From: Cryobacterium sp. PH31-O1 | GTDB lineage: Bacteria > Actinomycetota > Actinomycetes > Actinomycetales > Microbacteriaceae | Direction: 5' to 3' | Assembly: GCF_030063455.1 (NCBI RefSeq) | Contig: NZ_JASITB010000004.1 | Location: forward strand, 310,001-374,000 | Length of the DNA: 64,000 bases | In this document: positions 41,071-49,675 of the stretch, piece after piece | How positions within the stretch are numbered: the stretch's first letter is position 1 | Layout of the letters: each line of letters opens with the position of its first letter | Position numbers and translations under genes: made by a program | The notes under the pieces: generated by a model | Databases searched by the model: none | What the model was told of the DNA's origin: nothing | What the model saw: only the letters and a program-made list of their open reading frames with translations

Positions 41071-42707
41071 TGCTCAATCGAAGCTTGTGGTCGATCACTC
41101 GGCAGCATCCGGTCCGCCTCACCGGGACGACTGCCCTGTTGATCCTTGGCACGGGAACCTATCTTGCGCAGGCCTGGTTCACAGCCCATACCCTGGCCGC
41201 GCTCGTGGCGGGTCGCGGCGAAGCGGCCCTGGGATGGCTGGCCGGTGTTGTGGCGGTCGCGGTCCTGCGCGTAGCGGTGAACATTGTCCAAACGCGTGTC
41301 GCCAATGGCTTGGGTACCGCTGTTCGGCTGCGGTTGCGCCGTGAGCTGACCGAAGCCGCGCTCTCACCCGCACGGCTGCACGACACTGCCGAACGTTCCG
41401 GCATTGCACGCCTCACGATCACGGACGGTATCGACGGCGTGGACGTGTATGTGAGCAAATACGTGGGGCATCTGCTGCAGGTGTTCATCCTGTGCCCGGT
41501 GATACTAATCGCTATTTTCCTACTGAACCCGTCGCTTGCCCTCGTGCTCGGGGGGTGTCTCGCTCTCGCTGTGCTGGCCCCTCGGCTGTGGCATCGGCTG
41601 CTGCGTAGCCGCGGCGGCGCTCAGTGGGACAGCTACGAACGCCTCGCCGCCGATTTTCTCGAATCACTTCAGGGCATGAAGACGCTCCGGCTGATCGGTG
41701 CGGTCGGGCGAACCCGTGCACGGCTGGACGGGCGGTCCGACGAACTGCACCGGGCCACGGTTGCCACCATGCGCACCTCGCTGTTCGACACGGCGCTGGT
41801 CGACTTTGCTATCCAGGCCGGGATCGTTTACGCCGCCGCGACCGCGGTGTGGGCAGCCACCGGAACCGGGCAGCCGACCGTCGAGGTATACCTTCTCCTG
41901 CTTCTGGCGTCCGAGCTGTTCCGGCCCATCCGTGAGCTGTCACGGCACTGGCACGCCGGTTATCTCGGCCTCTCTGCCGTCCCCGGCATCGACGCTCTGC
42001 GTGCCAGCACAGTAACCAACCCGCCAGCAGCGACCGACGGTGATTCCAGCACGGCGACACTCACCCTGACGGATGTGGGGTTCGGCTATGCCGGTGGGAT
42101 CCCGGTGCTGCGCGGTGTCTCGTGCACCCTGCGTCCCGGCACGATCACCGCGCTGACCGGCCCGTCAGGTGCCGGGAAGAGCACCCTCTTCGATCTGATT
42201 CTCGGCTATCTGCAGCCCGAAACGGGCTCTGTCCTGGCAGCCGGGGCCGCCCCCGGCTCCTCGCACGTGAGCGTGGTGTCCCAGCACAGCTACCTCTTCT
42301 CCGGTTCGGTGCGCGACAACCTCACGGTTGCCCGGCCCGACGCAACGGACGCCGACCTGCACGCCGCCGCGTGCGCTGCTGGCATTCACGACGAGGTCCT
42401 CGCGCTGCCGGGCGGGTACGACGCCATCCTGGCCGAGGGCGGCGATTCGCTCTCCGGCGGTCAAAAACAGCGCCTCTCGGTCGCGCGGGCACTGCTCGCC
42501 GACCGTCCGGTGCTTCTTCTGGATGAGCCTACAAGCGCCCTCAATGACTCCCTGGCACATCATTTGATGCGCACGCTACAGTCTGTCGCCCTCACGAAAG
42601 TTGTCTTCATGATCGCCCACCGCACCGAAACCCTCGATTTTGCCGGTCGGATCCTGCATCTCGAGGACGGCTTACTCGTAGAACACGAACTCGTGGGGCG
42701 AGAATGA
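41067..42707 (+). CDS. ABC transporter, fused permease and ATPase, first of a pair (546 aa)
   Basis: CydD-like half transporter. About six N-terminal membrane helices (for example ILCPVILIAIFLLNPSLALV), then an ATPase domain: LTGPSGAGKSTLFDLILGY (Walker A), LSGGQKQRLSVARALL (signature), LLLDEPTSAL (Walker B). Together with the next gene it should form a heterodimeric exporter, here most likely for the modified peptide. Start ATG 41,067 overlaps the dehydrogenase stop (ATGA). Confidence 0.85.
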   Translation: MMLNRSLWSITRQHPVRLTGTTALLILGTGTYLAQAWFTAHTLAALVAGRGEAALGWLAGVVAVAVLRVAVNIVQTRVANGLGTAVRLRLRRELTEAALSPARLHDTAERSGIARLTITDGIDGVDVYVSKYVGHLLQVFILCPVILIAIFLLNPSLALVLGGCLALAVLAPRLWHRLLRSRGGAQWDSYERLAADFLESLQGMKTLRLIGAVGRTRARLDGRSDELHRATVATMRTSLFDTALVDFAIQAGIVYAAATAVWAATGTGQPTVEVYLLLLLASELFRPIRELSRHWHAGYLGLSAVPGIDALRASTVTNPPAATDGDSSTATLTLTDVGFGYAGGIPVLRGVSCTLRPGTITALTGPSGAGKSTLFDLILGYLQPETGSVLAAGAAPGSSHVSVVSQHSYLFSGSVRDNLTVARPDATDADLHAAACAAGIHDEVLALPGGYDAILAEGGDSLSGGQKQRLSVARALLADRPVLLLDEPTSALNDSLAHHLMRTLQSVALTKVVFMIAHRTETLDFAGRILHLEDGLLVEHELVGRE

Positions 42708-44362
42708 TCCGGCATCCGATTCTTGGGTTGGTTCCGTACCTGCGCGGAGAGACCCGTGGGCTCGCGTGGGCCTTCGCGGTGAGCCTGCTGAGCTCGCTCA
42801 CGCTGGCGGCGCTGATGGTGGGTGCCGCCTGGGCGGTGGGCCTCGCCGTCGTGGAGCACCGAACTCCGCCGCCAAGCTTCTGGGTTCTGCTGGGTATCGG
42901 GGTCCTGATGCGGGCGGCACTGACCTGGCAGGAGATGGATCTGTCGCACAGCCTCGCCTACCGCGTGCTCGCGGCCCTGCGTATGAGCCTGTTCGACGGT
43001 TTTGCCCGCAGCACCCCGTCACGCAGCACACTCGGTGGCAGCGCACACAGTGGGGACCAGGCGGCGGCCGCCATGGGCGATATCGAGAAGTTGGAGTTCT
43101 TCTATGCGCATACTATTGCGCAGCTCACCGCGACCGGAGTTGTCGCTCTCGGCGGCATCGGGCTCCTCGTCATCGTGCACCCGGTCATGGCAGCAACCGT
43201 CCTGGTGTCGGTGCTGTTGCTTCTGGCGTGCAGCCGTATTTTCGTGGCCCGGTCCCGCCGGTTGGGCGAGAGCATCCAGGAGTGCAGTTCGGCGCTATCG
43301 GCTCGAGTCGTCGAAAGCCTCACCGGACGTCGCGAAATCATCGGGTTCGGGCTCCAGAGCCGTGTGGTCGACGACCTCGACCGGTTCACCCGTCGCAGCG
43401 CCAGCCTGCAGAGACAGCTCGATACGACGAGCGTGCTGACCGCCGGCCTGCGCGACGTCACCATCGTCAGCACTGCGGTAGCCCTCTTCCTCATCGCGAT
43501 GGCCACTCCAGACCTGAGCCTCGCAGTTCTGCCGCCGCTCATGGCGGGCTGCTTTGCCATGCTCGGGCCCGTGGCCGATGCCGGATCGATACTCAGCCAG
43601 CTACATTCCCACCGGGCAAGCGCCCGGCGGGTACTTGAAGGAATCGGCGGCAAGAGCGAGATGTCAGATACTGCCGCTCGGCGCCCAGTACCGGCCGGCG
43701 CACTCGGCCTGGACATCGTCGGCCTCGCCTTCCGGTACGCCGGCGGCAGTCCCGTCTTCAAGGACTACAACCTGACGATCGCACCCGGGGACCGGGTGGC
43801 ACTTCGAGGAGCATCCGGTGCGGGAAAGACCACCCTGGCGCACCTGCTATCTCGGCTGTGGGCTCCCGACCAGGGACGGATCGATCTCGTCACAGCGAAG
43901 GGGCACAGAGTGGGGATGGGCGAGCTCTCTGACGCGGACTTTCGGACGGTCGTAGCGGTCGTAGGCCAGGACGCCCTACTTTTCCACGGCACCGTAATCG
44001 ACAACCTCCGTCTGGGCGCACCCCACGCGACCGAGGATCAGATCGTTTCGGCACTCCAGCAGGTGGGCGCTGACGATTTCATCGAGGCCTGGCCGGATGG
44101 TCGGGATACCGTCATCGGCGAACGAGGCGCCGCTCTGTCGGGAGGGCAACAAGCCCGGCTCTGCCTGGCTCGTGCGCTGCTCGTACGACCGCGGATCCTC
44201 ATTCTGGACGAGACGACAGCGAGCCTCGATCCGACGGCCGAGGACGCTGTCACCCGCCTCGTTCAGGGCCTGCCCCGAGACGTGACCGTGATCACGATCG
44301 CGCATCGCGCATCGACGCTTGCAGCTTCTGGGCGCATCATCGACATCCGTCGCCCGAGCTAA
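42704..44362 (+). CDS. ABC transporter, fused permease and ATPase, second of a pair (552 aa)
   Basis: CydC-like half transporter with N-terminal helices and a C-terminal ATPase: LRGASGAGKTTLAHLLSRLW, LSGGQQARLCLARALL, ILILDETTASLDP. In this half the Walker B ends DET rather than DEP, common in one partner of asymmetric exporters. Overlaps its partner by 4 bases. Last gene of the plus-strand operon, ended by a perfect terminator in which the stop codon lies in the loop. Confidence 0.85.
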   Translation: MIRHPILGLVPYLRGETRGLAWAFAVSLLSSLTLAALMVGAAWAVGLAVVEHRTPPPSFWVLLGIGVLMRAALTWQEMDLSHSLAYRVLAALRMSLFDGFARSTPSRSTLGGSAHSGDQAAAAMGDIEKLEFFYAHTIAQLTATGVVALGGIGLLVIVHPVMAATVLVSVLLLLACSRIFVARSRRLGESIQECSSALSARVVESLTGRREIIGFGLQSRVVDDLDRFTRRSASLQRQLDTTSVLTAGLRDVTIVSTAVALFLIAMATPDLSLAVLPPLMAGCFAMLGPVADAGSILSQLHSHRASARRVLEGIGGKSEMSDTAARRPVPAGALGLDIVGLAFRYAGGSPVFKDYNLTIAPGDRVALRGASGAGKTTLAHLLSRLWAPDQGRIDLVTAKGHRVGMGELSDADFRTVVAVVGQDALLFHGTVIDNLRLGAPHATEDQIVSALQQVGADDFIEAWPDGRDTVIGERGAALSGGQQARLCLARALLVRPRILILDETTASLDPTAEDAVTRLVQGLPRDVTVITIAHRASTLAASGRIIDIRRPS

Positions 44363-44375
44363 GCTCGGGCGACGG
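44347..44375. terminator. Terminator between convergent operons
   Basis: CCGTCGCCCGAGC and GCTCGGGCGACGG form a perfect 13-bp stem with loop TAA; the loop is the stop codon of the ABC gene. The stem ends 15 bases from the end of the convergent binding-protein gene, so it can serve both directions. Confidence 0.8.
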
Positions 44376-44390
44376 ACCCCGATCTCTGTT

Positions 44391-45401
44391 TTAGAAAGCG
44401 GTCGGGTACAGCTCTGCCGCGATCTGCTCTACGACACGAATATTGCCGAGGGTACCTGGGAACGTGTCCGCGGCACTGATCGCGATCAACCGGTCGTTTT
44501 TCACGGCGGCGAGATCCGGGAATGTCGTCCGCAGGTACTCTGCGGTCTCAGTAGCCTGCTGCTCCGTGCTGACGGCGAAGATGACGGCCTCGGGGTTCGC
44601 CGCGGCGAGGGACTCGGGTGAGATGCTCGCCGCGAAGAAGTCGGAGAAAGCCGCATCGTCTGGCGAATACACGTTATCGCCCCCGGCGAGGGCGATCATG
44701 TCGTATTCGACGCCCGCGCCGATCGCGGAAAGCGACGTGCCGTCCACGAATAGTTGGGCCACGCTCAAGCGGGTCTGCGCCTCAACGGCAATTCTGACGG
44801 CATCGAGGTCGGCACGTCCCCGGTCGATCAGGGCGGTCGCTGCCTCGGGAACGTCGAAGATAACACCAAGGTTTTCGATGTCGGTGAAGATATCGTCGAC
44901 TGTTCCCGCATTGCGGCGCTCCAGGCATCCGCCGGTTGCGATGTATGCGTTGGCTCCGGCCTGTTCGAGCTGGGCTATGCTCGCAAACCCCTGCTCAGCG
45001 GTGAACTCGTAACCGGTAGGAGAATAGACGAAGTCCGGTTCGGCGCTGAGCAGGATCTCTCGGGTCGGCGGTGCATCACTGCTCAACACCGGAATGTTGG
45101 CTGCTTCAGCGGCTACATCGGCCGGCAGCTCTGCGGTGCCAACCTGCGCCTGCCCGACGACGCTGTCTCCAAGGCCGAGACGCAGCATTAGCTCTGTCTG
45201 AGACGGGCTCAGTCCCACTGCAGAAGTAGGAACTCCCGCGAACTCGAGCACACGGCCGCAATTTTCGACCGTCACTAGCTCGGTGGACGCAACAGGTTCG
45301 GTGGTGGTGCCGACGGCAGATCCACAGGCACTGAGTATGACGATCATTCCTGTCGCGGTCGTGGTGGCCATCAGATTTCGGGTGAGGGTACGAGGTGTCA
45401 T
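44391..45401 (-). CDS. Solute-binding lipoprotein of a FecBCD/BtuF-type uptake system (336 aa)
   Basis: Signal peptide with a lipobox (VILSACGS, cleavage before Cys26), then a TroA/BtuF-like two-lobed binding fold: VENCGRVLEFAGVPTSAVGL, EPDFVYSPTGYEF, LGNIRVVEQIAAEL. Such proteins bind metal-chelate complexes, cobalamin or siderophores. Relatives are often annotated as putative F420-0 transporters. In this context, convergent with a peptide-export operon and under a Zur-like box, the ligand may be the metal-loaded modified peptide; that is inference. Its start overlaps the ATPase gene by 4 bases. Confidence 0.78.
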   Translation of the reverse strand: MTPRTLTRNLMATTTATGMIVILSACGSAVGTTTEPVASTELVTVENCGRVLEFAGVPTSAVGLSPSQTELMLRLGLGDSVVGQAQVGTAELPADVAAEAANIPVLSSDAPPTREILLSAEPDFVYSPTGYEFTAEQGFASIAQLEQAGANAYIATGGCLERRNAGTVDDIFTDIENLGVIFDVPEAATALIDRGRADLDAVRIAVEAQTRLSVAQLFVDGTSLSAIGAGVEYDMIALAGGDNVYSPDDAAFSDFFAASISPESLAAANPEAVIFAVSTEQQATETAEYLRTTFPDLAAVKNDRLIAISAADTFPGTLGNIRVVEQIAAELYPTAF

Positions 45402-46204
45402 TGCTGAACTTTCTCTTGTAGTGAGGTGGTTTGTCGGGATTGCCGTGAGCTGTAAGCGATCAGGAGTTGCCCGGATTCGGGATGGCGCAGACGGTGCGAA
45501 TGCACGCCGAAGACATCGCCGATAAGTTCGGGTGTGAGAACGTCTTCGGGGCGCCCGAAAGCTGCCAGACGGCCAGACTGCATGACGGCGACTTCATCAC
45601 AGTGTGCGATTGCGAGATTAAGGTCGTGCAGGGCCGCGATCGTGGTCAGGCCCAGGTTCGAGATGATGTGCATCAATTCAAGTTGGAAGGCGATGTCGAG
45701 GTGGTTGGTGGGTTCGTCGAGTACGAGCACCCTGCTCTGCTGCACGAGAGCCCTGGCCAGGAGCACCCGTTGCTTCTCACCGCCAGACAACCCGGAGAAA
45801 GCGCGGGAAGCGAAATCGAGCGAGCCGACATCCGTCAGTGCCTGTTCGGCCAAGTGCAGATCCTTCTGAGTATCGGCACCGAATCCCTTGCGGTGCGGAA
45901 CCCGGCCCAACAGAACAACATCAAGCACGTCGAGGTCAAACTCCGATTCGGATTCCTGAGCCATCACGGCCACATTTCGGGCAACCTTGCGCAGCGGCAT
46001 AGTCCAGACATCAGCTCCGTCGAGGAGGACCGTGCCACTCGTCGGCTTGACGACGCGGTAGAGGCTTCGCAGAAGCGTTGATTTCCCGCTGCCGTTGGCA
46101 CCAAGAATGCCCACCGTGTGGCCGGGCTCGATCGTCAGACTGGCATCCTGGATGACTGGCGCGCCGCCGAGGGAGATGCTCACCCGGTCGAACGTGACTC
46201 TCAT
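45398..46204 (-). CDS. ABC transporter ATP-binding protein, FecE type (268 aa)
   Basis: Standard uptake ATPase: ILGANGSGKSTLLRSLYRV (Walker A), FSGLSGGEKQRVLLARAL (signature), VLVLDEPTNHLD (Walker B), followed by AALHDLNLAIAHCD (His switch). It energises the permease encoded 13 bases upstream, together with the lipoprotein downstream. Confidence 0.88.
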   Translation of the reverse strand: MRVTFDRVSISLGGAPVIQDASLTIEPGHTVGILGANGSGKSTLLRSLYRVVKPTSGTVLLDGADVWTMPLRKVARNVAVMAQESESEFDLDVLDVVLLGRVPHRKGFGADTQKDLHLAEQALTDVGSLDFASRAFSGLSGGEKQRVLLARALVQQSRVLVLDEPTNHLDIAFQLELMHIISNLGLTTIAALHDLNLAIAHCDEVAVMQSGRLAAFGRPEDVLTPELIGDVFGVHSHRLRHPESGQLLIAYSSRQSRQTTSLQEKVQQ

Positions 46205-46217
46205 TTCCTGTCGTCCG

Positions 46218-47321
46218 TCATCGGTTCAGTCCGGCGTGCCCGGCACGCTTTCGGCGCATCAGCCACAGGAAGAACGGTGCCCCGACCATGGCCGTCAGAA
46301 TGCCGAGCGGAATCTCGGTGGGCGCTGCCACCGTCCGCGCGAGAAGATCCGCCAGCGCCAGGAACAAGCCACCCGCAAGTACGGCGGCAGGAAGCATCCG
46401 CCGGTGGTCGCTGCCGACCAAGATTCGGCACACGTGAGGAATAACGAGACCCACGAAGCCGATTCCACCGGCGACAGAGACGATTGTTCCGGTCAGTAGG
46501 GCAGTGGCCACTAGCAGTCCTCCACGCAGACGTTGCACGGAAACACCGAGAGACGTAGCGGCCTCATCACCCATTAGGAGGGCATTGAGCGAACGTCCCT
46601 GAAGTAGCGCAAGCAGCAGCACGATCGTCAGCACCACGGCTGGGGCGGCAAGCTGGCTCATGGTGACCGCTGAGACGCTCCCCAGCAGAAAGAACAGAAT
46701 GCTGAACACGTTCTGAGCATCGGTTGTGATGGTGAGATAGCTTGTGACCGCGCTGAACAGCGAGCCGAGGGCAACTCCAGAGAGAATGAGCCGGGTCGGA
46801 GAGATAACGCCCCGCTGACGTGCGAACAGATACACGGCGGTCGTAGCGACAAGCGCCCCGGCGAAAGCCGCAGCCTGCAGGGTGAGGCCGCCGACGACGG
46901 CAGACCCCAACACGATCACCAGCACGGCACCCATACCGGCGCCGGCCGAGACGCCCAAGATGTAGGGCTCGGCGAGCGGGTTGCGGACCACCGCCTGCAT
47001 TAGTGTGCCGGCGAGAGCTAGACCTCCTCCGGCGAGCAGAGCCATCAGAACCCGGGACAACCGGAACTGCCATACCGCCTGGTCCTGTAACACTGTGATG
47101 GATCCATCGACCATCCACGGCATGCCGGGTAACACGTGCCCGACAATGATGCGCAGCGAGTCGGCCGCCGATACCTCCACTGGACCGACACTGCTCGAAA
47201 CGAGAACGGTCAGCATGATCAACAGGCCGAGCATCACACACAGGCTGTGCGACCACAGGATGCCCTTCCGATGTGCAGCAGTCACGGTTACCGGCTGCGG
47301 TGCTAGTGGCGGGCGGGTCAT
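46218..47321 (-). CDS. FecCD-type ABC transporter permease (367 aa)
   Basis: About ten membrane helices of the FecCD/BtuC class, with conserved segments RLSRVLMALLAGGGLALAG, RNPLAEPYILGVSAGAG, GIGFVGLVIPHVCRIL and PTEIPLGILTAMVGAPFF. First gene of the uptake operon; a Zur-like box lies 33 bases upstream. The order permease-ATPase-binding protein is that of actinobacterial metal-chelate importers. Confidence 0.88.
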   Translation of the reverse strand: MTRPPLAPQPVTVTAAHRKGILWSHSLCVMLGLLIMLTVLVSSSVGPVEVSAADSLRIIVGHVLPGMPWMVDGSITVLQDQAVWQFRLSRVLMALLAGGGLALAGTLMQAVVRNPLAEPYILGVSAGAGMGAVLVIVLGSAVVGGLTLQAAAFAGALVATTAVYLFARQRGVISPTRLILSGVALGSLFSAVTSYLTITTDAQNVFSILFFLLGSVSAVTMSQLAAPAVVLTIVLLLALLQGRSLNALLMGDEAATSLGVSVQRLRGGLLVATALLTGTIVSVAGGIGFVGLVIPHVCRILVGSDHRRMLPAAVLAGGLFLALADLLARTVAAPTEIPLGILTAMVGAPFFLWLMRRKRAGHAGLNR

Positions 47322-47354
47322 TCGGTCGATTCATTCGATGGCATCATCCTTTAA

Positions 47355-47369
47355 TCATAATGGTTCTCA
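47355..47369. promoter_or_regulatory. Zur-like box of the uptake operon
   Basis: TCATAATGGTTCTCA, 33 bases upstream of the permease start. It is the weakest of the three boxes as a palindrome but matches the shared pattern T-ATA----TT-TCA. Confidence 0.55.
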
Positions 47370-47571
47370 ATAAGAAGGACGAGCGCTCCGCCACGGTCAG
47401 CTCAAAAGCCCTCCGGTTCGAAGTCGCCACGAACTCACCCGTGCCGTCCGTTTCGAAGGCTCCGAGGACCGCACGAATCAGCGGAACGGCACCCGCCCGC
47501 AGATGTCGACGACAACCGTCGGGGGCTGGGCGCGATGCGATGCTGGCAGGCCCGTTTAGCGATCGCGCAGC

Positions 47572-47850
47572 TCAGATACGACGTCCCCGACCCGGTGAGC
47601 CCTTGAAGACGACCTTCTGCTGCCGGTTCACGAATGAGCAGGTGCCGAGCTGGGTTAGCAGCTGCCGGTTGAGGCTGCGCAGGTCAGCGTTCGGGTAACG
47701 CAGCCCCGCCCGCCGGATCAAACCCGCCACTTTGGAATGCGTGAAGGCAAAACAGGCATCATCAACGACCAGCCGAACCCGCTCTTCGAACGGAAGGCCC
47801 ATGCTGATCGTCTCGTCCTGGCTGTCGATCGCTTCCAGAAGCTCGCCGGC
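47572..47850 (-). pseudogene. Truncated IstB (IS21-type helper ATPase) fragment
   Basis: The frame reads GELLEAIDSQDETISMGLPF, EERVRLVVDDACFAF, AGLRYPNADLRSLNRQLLTQ and stops shortly after KVVFKGSPGRG. This follows the N-terminal third of IstB: the 'lsFEERlglLvd' helix, the 'aaledld' strand and the start of the ATP-binding segment, where GPPGTGKTH would follow. The start is missing and the rest of the gene is gone. It is squeezed between the uptake operon promoter and tRNA-Ser and is a relic of a lost IS21-like element. Confidence 0.65.
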
Positions 47851-47869
47851 ATTATTTCAGGCAAAGGAA

Positions 47870-47908
47870 AACCCCTGAGTCCCAGTGTTTATAAGGGATT
47901 CAGGGGTT
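47870..47908 (-). terminator. Terminator of tRNA-Ser(GCT)
   Basis: AACCCCTGA...TCCC pairs with GGGA...TCAGGGGTT as a long stem with one mismatch; on the minus strand it is followed by TTTTCCTTT, 11 bases after the tRNA 3' end. Confidence 0.8.
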
Positions 47909-47918
47909 CGATTGACTG

Positions 47919-48009
47919 CGGAGACGGTGGGATTTGAACCCACGGTACCCCGTAAAGGGTACTCCACCTTAGCAGGGTGGTGCACTAAGCCGAACTATGC
48001 GACGTCTCC
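47919..48009 (-). tRNA. tRNA-Ser (anticodon GCT)
   Basis: Cloverleaf with acceptor GGAGACG/CGTCTCC, anticodon arm CCACC-CTGCTAA-GGTGG, a long class II variable arm (AGTACCC...GGGTACC) and T-arm GTGGGTTCAAATCCCAC. No encoded CCA. Confidence 0.95.
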
Positions 48010-48112
48010 TTGGCATTTGCTTGCGCAAACACACTCGTCCATCTTAGCCGTACTGCGGGCATCCGCTCTGACCATGAAAAGCACGGCTACAAAAGCGGAT
48101 GCCCGCGCCCGG

Positions 48113-49387
48113 CTACTGGTCTTTCAGCGTTCGGCCGGCCGTGCAGGTGTAGTCACCGGCGGTCTGGCCGGTCACCGAATCCGACAGAACGACTCCGGGG
48201 GCCACCGGTGCCTCGGTCGCGGCCGGAGCTTCGGTCGCGGTGGGATCCGTGGTCGCGGCCGGCGCGGGAGCGGCCTCAACGGGAGCATTGGGGTCAGCCA
48301 CCGTGCCGCTGCCGGTTGTTCCGCTCAGCGAGAGCGGCTGATCGGCAGCAACGGCCTCGAACAGGTTGTCGAAGGCCGGCTGAACGGCCTTGACCCCACC
48401 GGTCGTGGTACCGGTGGGCACCTGGGCGAAGACGACCTGGTCGAGGTCGATGTCCTTCAGCGCGATGGCGATCGACGCGAGCGTGGTCACGCTGTTGAGG
48501 CTGTCCGACAGGCGCATGTTGGCCGTGACGGCCTTGGCCAGGGCGTACACCTTGGTCGGGTCCGAGAGGGTGTCAGCGCTCTTGATCGTGCGCACGAGCG
48601 AGGACATGAACAGCTGCTGGTTGTTAATGCGGGTCAGGTCGCTGCCGTCGCCGACTCCATGCCGAGTGCGCAGAAACTGCAGTGCGTCATACCCGGAGAG
48701 CACGTGCTCGCCCGCGTCGAGGAACGTTCCGGTGTATTCGTCTTCAATGCGCTCTGCGACGCAGACCGGCACACCGCCGACGGCTGAGGACATGGACATG
48801 ACGCCGCTGAACTGCACCTCGGCCGCGAACGGAATGGACAGGCCGGTCAGCTTCTCAACGGTCAGTACGGTGCAGGCGAGCCCGCCGTAGGTGAGCGTGG
48901 TGTTGATCTTCTGGTTGCTCATGGCGCTGAACGAGCCACCGTCGGGGTCGGGGCAGGAGGGGATGGAGACGAACATGTCTCGGGGAAAGCTGATGACCGA
49001 GGCGTTGCTGTGGTCTTCCGAGATGTGGAGCAGCATCGTCACGTCGTTGAGGTCGCCGGTGGCATCTTCCGGGCCGAAGGCGGCGTCCTGGCCGACTCTG
49101 CTGTCGCTGCCGACGACGAGCATGTTCACGCCGCCATCGATGGCGCCGATCGAGGGAACCGGGCCGTTGGCCTTGTCGGCTAGGTGCACACTGGGCTGCA
49201 CGCTCTTGGCGACGTCGTAGGTGGCGATGGCAGCGACGGAAAACCCGCTGACCAGAACAACGGCCACGCTGCCCGCAAGGAACTTCGCCACGGTGACGGC
49301 AGCGTTCGACTTCTTCAGTCGGCCGTGCCGGGCAATGGTTTTGAGGTTCTTCGAACCGGCACTGCGAGGGCGAAGTTGGTCGCTCAC
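48113..49387 (-). CDS. LytR-CpsA-Psr (LCP) family cell-wall polymer ligase (424 aa)
   Basis: One N-terminal membrane helix (residues about 33-55, FLAGSVAVVLVSGFSVAAIA) and an extracytoplasmic LCP domain: NMLVVGSDSR, DVTMLLHISED, VISFPRDMFV, YDALQFLRTRHGVGDGSDL, and RINNQQLF (the conserved Arg-rich pyrophosphate site). The C-terminus is an Ala/Pro/Thr-rich linker with a last cysteine-containing turn. LCP enzymes transfer teichoic acids, arabinogalactan or other polymers to peptidoglycan. Typical gene of actinobacterial chromosomes; lies between two tRNA-Ser genes. Confidence 0.88.
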   Translation of the reverse strand: MSDQLRPRSAGSKNLKTIARHGRLKKSNAAVTVAKFLAGSVAVVLVSGFSVAAIATYDVAKSVQPSVHLADKANGPVPSIGAIDGGVNMLVVGSDSRVGQDAAFGPEDATGDLNDVTMLLHISEDHSNASVISFPRDMFVSIPSCPDPDGGSFSAMSNQKINTTLTYGGLACTVLTVEKLTGLSIPFAAEVQFSGVMSMSSAVGGVPVCVAERIEDEYTGTFLDAGEHVLSGYDALQFLRTRHGVGDGSDLTRINNQQLFMSSLVRTIKSADTLSDPTKVYALAKAVTANMRLSDSLNSVTTLASIAIALKDIDLDQVVFAQVPTGTTTGGVKAVQPAFDNLFEAVAADQPLSLSGTTGSGTVADPNAPVEAAPAPAATTDPTATEAPAATEAPVAPGVVLSDSVTGQTAGDYTCTAGRTLKDQ

Positions 49388-49472
49388 TCATGTCCTCTCA
49401 TCGGTTGGTGGCCTGATCGGCCCGAGGCGACAATCATTGTGCGCCGGTGATTTTTACGTTGCACTGGTGCTG

Positions 49473-49557
49473 CGGAGGGCGTGGGATTCGAACCCACGAG
49501 ACATTTCTGCCCACCAGTTTTCAAGACTGGCTCCATCGGCCGCTCGGACAGCCCTCC
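49473..49557 (-). tRNA. tRNA-Ser (anticodon TGA)
   Basis: Acceptor GGAGGGC/GCCCTCC, anticodon arm CCAGT-CTTGAAA-ACTGG, class II variable arm and T-arm GTGGGTTCGAATCCCAC. No encoded CCA. Confidence 0.95.
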
Positions 49558-49675
49558 CGGTTGCCTATTTTCCACACGAAGTGCTGTGCAGAAGAATTGG
49601 GCGAACTGGCCCGATTCTAGCCGATGGCAGACTGCTCAGGCTGACAGAGGCGCCTGATAGACGGCTGGATGCCGG

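Noticed and set aside
47361-47698. Plus-strand frame starting MVLNKKDERS
   Set aside because: It begins inside the Zur-like box, runs through the IstB remnant on the other strand, and has no protein-like composition after the first residues.
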